DNA from: CAYXVU01 sp964468725
Lineage (GTDB): Bacteria; Acidobacteriota; Blastocatellia; UBA7656
Direction of reading: 5' to 3'
DNA length: 59,015 nt
NCBI GenBank assembly: GCA_964468725.1
Contig: CAYXVU010000006.1
Span: forward strand, 1 to 59,015
Every line of letters starts with the position of its first letter. Position 1 is the first letter of the stretch. The position numbers and the translations under genes were made by a program. Under the pieces are notes generated by a model. The model was not told the DNA's origin. It searched no databases and was given only the letters and a program-made list of their open reading frames with translations. Positions 52,964 to 59,015 of this stretch are shown piece by piece.

Positions 52964-53248
52964 CGACCAGGGAGGTTCCGAGTAACAGCCCCGATTCTTG
53001 AGCAAGGATGCTTACCAATCGAGGAGCCTAGCCAGAGTCTGATCTTGATCTCTGGCAGGTTGAACTGGCACTTACGGCATTCGCCTCCAAATTTGCGAGC
53101 CGTTCCGGTGCTTACGAAACCGTTGCCTGTCTGGCTCGCGCCGTAAACCAGAGGCGGTAGACGTCGTGCGGTACTTGCTTTACGGTTTGGCGTGGGTCGA
53201 ACAATGGAGAACGTTTGACCTCATACTAAGAATTAGGAGTTGCAAGAT

Positions 53249-54139
53249 ATGCAGAAGAAGTGGCTGAGTCTGTGCGCCATCCTCTCGGGTGTATTTATTG
53301 CTATGTGCAGTACATCCGGCACTCCGTATCCTCAAGCCAATGGCGACTGGACGGAACCCTTTCCGCCGTTCAAAATCGCAGGGAACCTCTACTATGTCGG
53401 CAGCAAAGGCCTCGCCAATTATCTGATTACCACGCCGCAGGGACACATCCTGATCAATAGCGATCTTGAGGAAAACGTTCCCCTTATCCGGGCCAGCGTG
53501 GAGAGGCTCGGTTTCAAGTTCTCAGATATCAAGACCCTTCTCATTAGCCACGCGCACTGGGATCACAATGCTGCCAGTGACACCATCAAGAAGCTAACCG
53601 GCGCGCAGTACATGGTGATGGATGCCGACGTGTCGGTCGTTGAATCCGGCGGCAAGACGGACTTTCATTATGGCAATCTTCCAGCCTCACAATACACCCC
53701 CACAAAGGTAGATCGCGTGCTGCGTGATGGTGATGAGGTCAGGTTAGGGGGAGCCGTCTTGGTGGCACATCTCACTCCCGGCCACACCAAGGGATGCACC
53801 ACCTGGACGATGAAGGTGCAGGAGGCTGGTAAGACCTACAACGTTGTGATTGTCGGCAGCCCCAATGTGAATCCCGGTTATCGGCTTGTGAACAACACTG
53901 CTTATCCGCAGATTGCGGCTGACTATGAGAGGATGTTTCGGGTCTTGAAATCTTTGCCGTGCGATATCTTTCTGGGTTCGCATGGCAGTTACTTCGATCT
54001 CGAAACAAAATACGCGCGGCTGACGGAACGCGCGCCAGCCGCCTTCGTCGATGCTGAAGGCTACAAGAAGTTTGTGGCCGACAAAGAACAAGCCTTCAAG
54101 ACTGAACTCGCAAAGCAACAGGCTGCCCTGCCGAAATGA
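53249..54139 (+). CDS. Subclass B3 metallo-beta-lactamase
   Basis: 296 residues from ATG 53249; signal peptide with a Cys at its end (LSGVFIAMCSTSG), so possibly a lipoprotein. Zinc ligands typical of B3 enzymes: LLISHAHWDHNAASDTIKKL (HxHxDH), LTPGHTKGCTTWTM and FLGSHGSYFDLETKY. NLYYVGSKGLANYLITTPQGHILINSDLEEN is also as in B3 lactamases. It would hydrolyse beta-lactams in the periplasm with two zincs. B3 enzymes are common chromosomally in soil bacteria, so this need not be acquired, but an integron-like core (GTCTAAC at 54159) follows its stop. Confidence 0.9.
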   Translation: MQKKWLSLCAILSGVFIAMCSTSGTPYPQANGDWTEPFPPFKIAGNLYYVGSKGLANYLITTPQGHILINSDLEENVPLIRASVERLGFKFSDIKTLLISHAHWDHNAASDTIKKLTGAQYMVMDADVSVVESGGKTDFHYGNLPASQYTPTKVDRVLRDGDEVRLGGAVLVAHLTPGHTKGCTTWTMKVQEAGKTYNVVIVGSPNVNPGYRLVNNTAYPQIAADYERMFRVLKSLPCDIFLGSHGSYFDLETKYARLTERAPAAFVDAEGYKKFVADKEQAFKTELAKQQAALPK

Positions 54140-54219
54140 TCGCTGAACGCCTGATGCGGTCTAACAAGGGGAGCAACCGGAATGCACAAAGTCGCTATCG
54201 TTGCATTCGCAAAGAAGAG

Positions 54220-54753
54220 ATGTACTCTATCAAAGACACAACTCACTTCGATCAGCGGCTTGCTGAAGCTGTTGCCTGGTGCTGCACTCGTGCAGTGGCC
54301 GCAGACCCAAAGAACTCCCTCCGCTATGATTCGCTTTATCCAAATATCCTGTCAGAAACACGAGCCGATGTTGTTCTTAGTGTCCTGATGTATCGAGGCT
54401 TATGGCTACAGCCACAAAGGGTCAAACCAGTAACCAAAGACCTTGACCTCAGACACGGTAGGCTCCTGTGCTACTTCCCTGATGCAAACCTAGCGGATGG
54501 AGCGGCAGAAGTCACATCGGAAGGCTTCTTCGACTCCAATAATATTCCGCCGTGGGATACTTGGGTCGGGTTGTATCGGTCTGACCTTCGAGATGCAAGT
54601 CAGAAGGTATATCTCATCTCCTACGTACCAGAAGTTTTTCTGCACCACGCGAGCACAGGCATCGAAGTTAATCCCGAAGGATGTATACTGTGGCTCGGAG
54701 GAAGTGATACCCCCATTGGAAATTTGCTGCGAAGTGAAGGATGGCGATTCTGA
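54220..54753 (+). CDS. Hypothetical protein, possibly frameshifted
   Basis: 177 residues from ATG 54220 (MYSIKDTTHFDQRLAEAV). The frame is open back to 54136, overlapping the beta-lactamase stop, but that part covers the attC-like core. Content: YDSLYPNILSETRADVVLSVLMYRGLWL, GRLLCYFPDANLADGAAEVTSEGFFDSNNIPPWDTWVGLYRS, VYLISYVPEVFLHHASTGIEVNPEGCILWLG. No family recognised. After about 54725 another frame looks more protein-like up to 54949 (EYPVTERHLIAAGLVPR, RDRVINEIDKLLVEDALTREMR), so one base may have been gained or lost and the true protein may be near 240 residues. This kind of small orphan protein is common in integron cassettes. Confidence 0.6.
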   Translation: MYSIKDTTHFDQRLAEAVAWCCTRAVAADPKNSLRYDSLYPNILSETRADVVLSVLMYRGLWLQPQRVKPVTKDLDLRHGRLLCYFPDANLADGAAEVTSEGFFDSNNIPPWDTWVGLYRSDLRDASQKVYLISYVPEVFLHHASTGIEVNPEGCILWLGGSDTPIGNLLRSEGWRF

Positions 54754-54971
54754 ATATCCTGTGACGGAACGCCATCTAATCGCTGCGGGGTTAGTTCCCC
54801 GCAGCTTGCTATGCGGAGCTTCATTTTGGGGGCGGTTGAGGGACAGGGTAATCAATGAAATTGATAAGTTACTGGTTGAGGACGCCCTGACGAGGGAAAT
54901 GAGGAAGTCTGAAGCGATCTCATCGCCGTGTAGTACAAACTCGGATTGAAATGGAAAGGAGAACAATACTC

Positions 54972-55424
54972 ATGAAGTTAATCCTACTCGCGGCGGCTTT
55001 TCTTCTCGCCGTATCCGGCTTGGTGTCAGGGCAAAGCGCAAAACACAATGGTGCGCTCGAACAAGAAATCAGAAAGCTTGAGCAAGCGCAAGTTGATGCA
55101 TTGCTGCGAGGTGATTTGGCAGCAATGAAAAGCAATTGGGCAAAAGATTACGTCGTCAACAATCCATTTAACGTAGCAGTTGACGCGAGTAAGGGGCCGA
55201 TCGCAGCTGGCACCCTTACGTATTCTTCGTTCATTCGCGAGATTGAGAGGGTGCTCATTCACGGGAACACAGTCATCGTGATGGGGCGGGAGACTGTTGT
55301 ACCGAAAGGCACCTCTCCCGATGCGGGGAAAACCATTAACCGCCGCTTTACAAATATCTGGATGAAGCGGGGAGGCAAGTGGCTTCTGACCGCGCGTCAC
55401 GCAAGTGTTGTTTGCCAAGATTGA
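54972..55424 (+). CDS. DUF4440 / SnoaL-like (NTF2-fold) secreted protein
   Basis: 150 residues from ATG 54972 with AAAGGAG ten bases upstream. Signal peptide MKLILLAAAFLLAVSGLVSGQ. The rest fits a DUF4440 NTF2-like fold: EIRKLEQAQVDALLRGDLAAMKSNWAKDYVVNNPF, FIREIERVLIHGNTVIVMGRETVVPKG, RRFTNIWMKRGGKWLLTARHASVVCQD. A single-domain cone-shaped protein, exported; ligand or reaction unknown. Confidence 0.85.
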   Translation: MKLILLAAAFLLAVSGLVSGQSAKHNGALEQEIRKLEQAQVDALLRGDLAAMKSNWAKDYVVNNPFNVAVDASKGPIAAGTLTYSSFIREIERVLIHGNTVIVMGRETVVPKGTSPDAGKTINRRFTNIWMKRGGKWLLTARHASVVCQD

Positions 55425-55723
55425 TGGCTTGCGTGGGCGAAACCTTTCATTGATACCTACACACGTGTGGCGACCTGCAAGTTGTGTGACAGGAAAAATG
55501 CGCTGGTGACAGCAGAATTGCTCAATGACCGGGTGTTATCGTCTTTTGAGGAGCAGGAAGTTGATCTGCTGCGGGCGCTGACGGATTAAGGGAGTGAATA
55601 CGATGGCTCAATAGAGCATCACGAGCGCCATATCTATATGGCACTCGAAGATGTTGGGCAGGCAGCAAACTCTCATGATCGGACAATACGACCAGCAGGT
55701 TGCTGTGAGGTAAACATTTGCTG
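55425..55723. other. Intergenic region between convergent genes
   Basis: A frame at 55500-55590 reads LVTAELLNDRVLSSFEEQEV and then DLLRALTD before a stop, resembling the last helix of a MarR-type regulator, but too short to support. Otherwise nothing seen. Confidence 0.3.
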
Positions 55724-56224
55724 TCAGGTCAGGTTCTGACTATTACAATTGATCCGAATGTTCGGTTGTGCATAGAAGCGAATCGCTCTAATCAAATCAT
55801 CGAGCGTTGCCACCTGCTCGATGCCGTAGCGTGAACACACGATCTCCACGTTTCCCCGACGCCAAAAGTCAGCCGGACAACACACGACTGCTCGACTCTG
55901 TCTCGCAGCAAGCCCAAGCTCTAGCAACGTGATTGGAGACCGCGTCGCAGGGCTGAAGTAGAAGGCGATCAAGTCGGCCATCTCCTGCGCCGCGAGTTCC
56001 CATTCGACTTGTTCGCGGAAGGGTGCGAAGCCGATCTCTTGAGGCCAATTCGCATCCCAAGAGTTGCGTCGCGGGTTGAGGACAACGATGTTGAGGTCTG
56101 CGAGCGCGGCAGCAACACTCGCCTGCCACATCTCGGCAGCCCCCTGCTCGATTGATCCGGCAAGAAAGACACTCCATAGCGCTGAATCGAAGTCCAATGA
56201 CTCAGGAGGTTTAATTTCCCTCAT
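55724..56224 (-). CDS. Nucleoside 2-deoxyribosyltransferase-like protein
   Basis: 166 residues. SALWSVFLAGSIEQGAAEMWQASVAAAL, IVVLNPRRNSWDANWPQE, QVEWELAAQEMADLIAFYFSPATRSPITLLELGLAARQSRAVVCCPADFWRRGNVEIVC follow the pattern of the nucleoside 2-deoxyribosyltransferase-like family (Nuc_deoxyrib_tr2). The expected Asp/Glu residues (D in MADLIAFYF, E in TLLELGL) are in place. Cytoplasmic; may act on nucleosides or NAD-like substrates. It begins 11-15 nt after an attC-like palindrome on the same strand and may be a gene-cassette remnant. Confidence 0.8.
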   Translation of the reverse strand: MREIKPPESLDFDSALWSVFLAGSIEQGAAEMWQASVAAALADLNIVVLNPRRNSWDANWPQEIGFAPFREQVEWELAAQEMADLIAFYFSPATRSPITLLELGLAARQSRAVVCCPADFWRRGNVEIVCSRYGIEQVATLDDLIRAIRFYAQPNIRINCNSQNLT

Positions 56225-56234
56225 TACAAATTCC

Positions 56235-56341
56235 TAATGCGATACGCAGCCGAATGCTCCCGTTCGGCGGGGCCATGAGCAGCATTCAGAGAACGATGCG
56301 GCCTTGCTTCGCGGCCTCCGTCGCAACCTCTTGTTAGATTC
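56235..56341 (-). repeat. attC-like palindrome (integron recombination site), possible
   Basis: On the minus strand the region starts with ATCTAAC (56332-56338; RYYYAAC core) then AAGAGGTTGCGACGGAGG, and ends CGGCTGCGTATCGCATTAG, where GCATTAGG is one base off the GTTRRRY core. The ends pair (CTAA/TTAG, GCGA/TCGC, GCCG/CGGC), and inside is GAATGCT / AGCATTC. The size of about 105 nt and orientation relative to the gene at 56224 are as for a cassette attC. A second RYYYAAC core, GTCTAAC, follows the beta-lactamase stop at 54159. No integrase gene in the window. Confidence 0.38.
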
Positions 56342-56418
56342 CGTTTGGGATCGTACCCGACTGATTACGGTATCAATTGGGATAGATTGTCGAAAGTATA
56401 TTTTATGTCAAGCGTCTC

Positions 56419-56493
56419 TTACATCTTTCTGGGCGAGATAATTCCGGCTAACATCAGGCCCGCATATGCAACCACGATAAATTGAATCACCAT
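56419..56493 (-). CDS. 24-residue hydrophobic ORF, possible
   Basis: Reads MVIQFIVVAYAGLMLAGIIS then PRKM on the minus strand. One membrane-helix-like segment. It starts 25 nt after the stop of the 27-residue ORF upstream. No homolog recognised and no clear ribosome-binding site. Confidence 0.2.
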   Translation of the reverse strand: MVIQFIVVAYAGLMLAGIISPRKM

Positions 56494-56517
56494 GCTCAAT
56501 ATGTTAATTAATAGACT

Positions 56518-56601
56518 CTATGTCTTTAGGAGTAGCCCGCTGACTAGGATGAGAGTCTGCGAGACCAATAGCAGCCACAAAGCTTTTCGGTTGTTCTTCA
56601 T
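56518..56601 (-). CDS. 27-residue membrane ORF, possible
   Basis: Reads MKNNRKALWLLLVSQTLILV then SGLLLKT on the minus strand, with AGGGAGGGA ten bases before the ATG. A basic start then one helix. Such small single-helix proteins can be real, but composition alone cannot decide. Confidence 0.25.
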   Translation of the reverse strand: MKNNRKALWLLLVSQTLILVSGLLLKT

Positions 56602-56857
56602 CAATTTGATCCCTCCCTGGAATAGAACTCCTGCCTCGTTCTACCTCGTTCGGATAGTAACTCTAATGTCAGTTGTAGAGGAAGCGAAATAGGAGGTCTT
56701 CAATTCCATCGAGGGGCGGTACAATACGCGGCGCTGGCATTCTGGGATCGGGTATCATTCGCCGGTGAGGTACGAAAAGCTCCATCAGCAGGTCGCCCAA
56801 CAAACAAGTGAGAAATTGTCCACCAAACCGGGGCAGGTCCACTTTTCACTTAGCCCA

Positions 56858-57526
56858 TCAAAGAAAATGTTTCTGACACCATTCGGCAGTTCGTCGAGCA
56901 ACCTCTTCCATGACCCCCGGCTCGGCAAACCGGTGCGTTGCCCCTTCGACGACGGCCAATTGTTTTTTGCAGTGCAGCTTTGCGTAGGCTTGTTGGTGCA
57001 ATTCGATGAGCGACTCATCACGGCCACAGGCCAACAGGAGGGTCGGCGCTGTAACCGCAGCGAGCGCGTCGCCCGCCAAATCCGGTCGCCCTCCGCAAGA
57101 GATGACAACGGCAATGCGGTTGCCTAGCGTCGCGGCCACCAGCAGTGCGGCTCCGGCTCCGGTGCTGGAACCAAAGTAACCGATGGGGGATGACGGACAT
57201 CCATCTTGTCTTTGCAACCAATGGGTGACATCCGATAATCGTTTGGCCATTAGGGCAAGGTCAAATCGCAAGTGGCCTGTGTAGCGGTCTTCTTCTTCTT
57301 CTTCGATTGTCAGCAGACCGCAAAGCAAAGTGCCGATGCGGTTTTGTTGCAACGTGTGGGCGATGAATTGGTGATGCGGGCTGACCGAGCGGCTGCCGCT
57401 GCCGTGAACAAAGAGGATAAGTCCGCAGGTCTGCGCAGGAACCAGCAAATTACCTTCAAGGTGAACATTCCCGGAAGGAATTAAGACCTCTCGTTGGATG
57501 TGCCGTTCTGCTTCAGAGATACCCAT
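56858..57526 (-). CDS. Alpha/beta hydrolase (dienelactone-hydrolase-like)
   Basis: 222 residues. LEGNLLVPAQTCGLILFVHGSGSRSVSPHHQFIAHTLQQNRIGTLLCGLLT is the oxyanion strand and loop; nucleophile Ser in IGYFGSSTGAGAALLVAA; acid Asp in LLLACGRDESLIELH; His in VVEGATHRFAEPGVMEEV. Matches small dienelactone-hydrolase-like proteins that often accompany phosphoribosyltransferase domains. A run of Glu (EEEEED) follows strand 3. No signal peptide. Substrate unknown. Confidence 0.88.
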   Translation of the reverse strand: MGISEAERHIQREVLIPSGNVHLEGNLLVPAQTCGLILFVHGSGSRSVSPHHQFIAHTLQQNRIGTLLCGLLTIEEEEEDRYTGHLRFDLALMAKRLSDVTHWLQRQDGCPSSPIGYFGSSTGAGAALLVAATLGNRIAVVISCGGRPDLAGDALAAVTAPTLLLACGRDESLIELHQQAYAKLHCKKQLAVVEGATHRFAEPGVMEEVARRTAEWCQKHFL

Positions 57527-57906
57527 GGGATTTTCTCCTCAGCGATATGCCCCCCGATACGCATATCGCTGTCTGTGCGGCTTGCCGAGCAGCTCGCGGT
57601 TCCTATTGATCGTTCTCTTGCGTCCTTTCGAATGATCGCCTTGCGGACAAGGCGCAGGGGACTTCTCCGCAATTGGCTAGCGTAGGCAACCATCGTGCCG
57701 ACGGCTATCTCTTTGATTTGAGCGTGATAGAGCGCGATAAAGGGAAGATTTCCCAAATGCGGTTGCGGAAATTCCCGCGCGTGACGGGCAAGCCTGAGTC
57801 AATCTGCGGCCAATCCATCCAGAGCCGACGACCGAACCGGCGGCCAGATCAGCCCGTCGCCTTGCTCTGTGGGCTAGCGATATTCAGAGGTCGGCAAAGA
57901 CGCAGA
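57527..57906. other. Intergenic region, nothing clear
   Basis: About 380 nt between the hydrolase and the histidine kinase, both on the minus strand. Frames here are short and Arg/Ser-rich. A minus-strand stretch LPFIALYHAQIKEIAVGTM (about 57690-57750) looks weakly protein-like and may be a remnant. Confidence 0.3.
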
Positions 57907-59015
57907 CTACCCCTTTTGAAGAAGCTCTGCGAGGACTTTCAAGAGCTGTTCCGCCGTGTACGGTTTTGAGAGAAAAGCTTGCGCCTCAGTACTGGCCACC
58001 TTCTGATCCCGGCCAGTCGTCTGCAAGCCGCTGCTGAGAACCGCCTTGACTTCAGGGTGGATTTTTTTGATGGCTCGCAATGCACTGGGGCCGTCAAGGT
58101 ACGGCATGATGACATCGCTCAACACCAGTTTGACCTCCTCTTTATGCTGAGCGAACAGGGCGACGGCTTCGGTGCCGTCATTGGCGGTCAGCACTCGGTA
58201 GCCATAGGCTTCCAAGGTGCGCTTGGTGATTTCCCTGATCGCCGATTCATCGTCAACAACCAGAACCAATTCGCCTTGCCCGCGCGGAAATTCCGCTTCG
58301 TCTTGCCCTGCGGACTCAGCAATCGGCAACTCCGCCGCCGGGAGAAAGACTTTGAAATTGGTTCCCTGACTCTCTTCGCTGTGAACCGTGACAAAGCCGC
58401 CGTGACTTTTGACGATGGTGAGCACCGTAGACAGACCCAACCCCGTACCTTTGCCAGGCCCTTTGGTAGTAAAAAACGGTTCGAAAATCTTGCCGACGAT
58501 CTCCGGCGAAATGCCCGAACCGGTGTCGGTGACCGAGATGCAGGCGTAGCGTCCGGGCTGCGCATCCATGTTCATGCGCACGTAGCTTTCATCAATCCAT
58601 TCGTTGGTCGCTTCAATGGTGACTTTGCCGCCTTCCGGCAGGGCATCGCGCGCATTGATGAGTAGGTTCATCATTACCTGATGCAGTTGAGTAGCGTCAC
58701 CCATCACCGCCCATAAGACGTTGCTGATGGAATAGGTGAGGGTGATATTTTTGGGCAGGGTGTCGCGGAGAATTTTGGCGACCTCTTTAATCAAGTGTTT
58801 CGGTTGTAAAATGATGCGCTCGCCTTCAACGCCGCGCGCGAAGGCGAGGACTTGGCGGATCAGCCCGGCGCCGCGTTCGACCGTCTCTTTGAGCATTGAC
58901 GTGAGGCGCAGGCTCTCTTCGTCCGGAAAGCGCAACTCGAATAGACCGAGCGCCGTCAGCAAAGGGGAGAGGATGTTGTTGAGATCGTGGGCGATGCCGC
59001 TGGCCAGCGTGCCCA
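57907..59015 (-). CDS. Hybrid histidine kinase/response regulator (N-terminus off the right edge)
   Basis: At least 369 residues are in the window and the frame is open to the edge. The visible start GTLASGIAHDLNNILSPLL carries the H-box with phosphoacceptor His. Then ATPase motifs: QVMMNLLINARDALPEGGKV (N-box), ISVTDTGSGISPEIVGKIFEPFFTTK (G1) and GTGLGLSTVLTIVKSHGG (G2). A C-terminal receiver domain follows: LVLVVDDESAIREITKRTLEAYGY, with phosphoacceptor Asp in VLSDVIMPYLDGP, and SKPYTAEQLLKVLAELL. The sensor part lies outside, so the signal is unknown. Confidence 0.92.
   Translation of the reverse strand, partial: GTLASGIAHDLNNILSPLLTALGLFELRFPDEESLRLTSMLKETVERGAGLIRQVLAFARGVEGERIILQPKHLIKEVAKILRDTLPKNITLTYSISNVLWAVMGDATQLHQVMMNLLINARDALPEGGKVTIEATNEWIDESYVRMNMDAQPGRYACISVTDTGSGISPEIVGKIFEPFFTTKGPGKGTGLGLSTVLTIVKSHGGFVTVHSEESQGTNFKVFLPAAELPIAESAGQDEAEFPRGQGELVLVVDDESAIREITKRTLEAYGYRVLTANDGTEAVALFAQHKEEVKLVLSDVIMPYLDGPSALRAIKKIHPEVKAVLSSGLQTTGRDQKVASTEAQAFLSKPYTAEQLLKVLAELLQKG

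Noticed and set aside
55500..55590. C-terminal piece of a MarR-type regulator
   Set aside because: Only about 28 residues with weak likeness; not enough to call a pseudogene.
1..59015. CRISPR arrays and insertion sequences
   Set aside because: No regularly spaced 24-40 bp repeats and no transposase or integrase frame seen.

Overview
The window looks like a chromosomal segment of an Acidobacteriota bacterium, probably class Blastocatellia. This is inferred from gene content: an 803-residue orphan ABC permease of the acidobacterial (ADOP/MacB-like) type, two winged-helix regulators fused to TPR or TolB-like repeats, a lone pilB-pilT-pilC-pilS-pilR block, and many secreted proteins. No rRNA is present to confirm it. 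One tRNA gene (Val, CAC anticodon) is present.

Layout. 1-530: edge-truncated small membrane protein. 531-6010 (minus strand): a manganese-type (yybP-ykoY) riboswitch with terminator leads a run of a 57-residue membrane protein, a zinc-ribbon protein, TerC, Mn/Fe superoxide dismutase, a TPM protein, a nucleotidyltransferase-like protein, LemA and a peroxiredoxin whose active site is encoded by an in-frame UGA. 6799-8249: tRNA-Val, an S9 peptidase remnant and a polysaccharide deacetylase. 8419-14096: winged-helix/TPR regulator, divergent ECF sigma factor and DM13 protein, S41 protease, YajQ. 14113-19734 (minus): MsrB lipoprotein, lipocalin-like protein, Sir2, a tandem thioredoxin-fold protein with a second in-frame UGA, a secreted helical protein and a class C beta-lactamase-like hydrolase. 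19907-22150: winged-helix/TolB regulator. 22160-29884 (minus): PilR, PilS, PilC, PilT, PilB. 30351-37498: MiaB, a secreted HExxH protein, amidohydrolase, rhomboid protease, 3-hydroxyacyl-CoA dehydrogenase.

38217-44346 holds the most unusual system: an apparent RiPP (ribosomally made, modified peptide) locus. It has a double-HTH regulator, a 49-residue precursor, a PqqD-like/M50 membrane metalloprotease fusion, a cobalamin-type radical SAM enzyme translationally joined to it, a 78-residue second precursor, and a MauE-like membrane protein with a thioredoxin-like tail. The two precursors share a nearly identical leader (PEELEPRLELQV-x-IDPL) and a cysteine-bounded core repeat (NNC-RDGGNC / NNC-RDSGNC), once in the first and twice in the second. 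Each precursor is followed by a GC-rich hairpin with a TTTGTT tail. I do not recognise this peptide family.

44534-51224: a DUF4097 protein, the ADOP permease, a DHH phosphoesterase and a fused 2-oxoacid dehydrogenase E1. 51803-57526 has a different texture: DUF819 transporter, subclass B3 metallo-beta-lactamase, hypothetical and DUF4440 genes, a nucleoside deoxyribosyltransferase-like gene with an attC-like palindrome, tiny ORFs and a hydrolase, suggesting acquired DNA. The window ends in a hybrid histidine kinase cut by the right edge.

All function calls come from reading the sequence and known family motifs; no database search was run.
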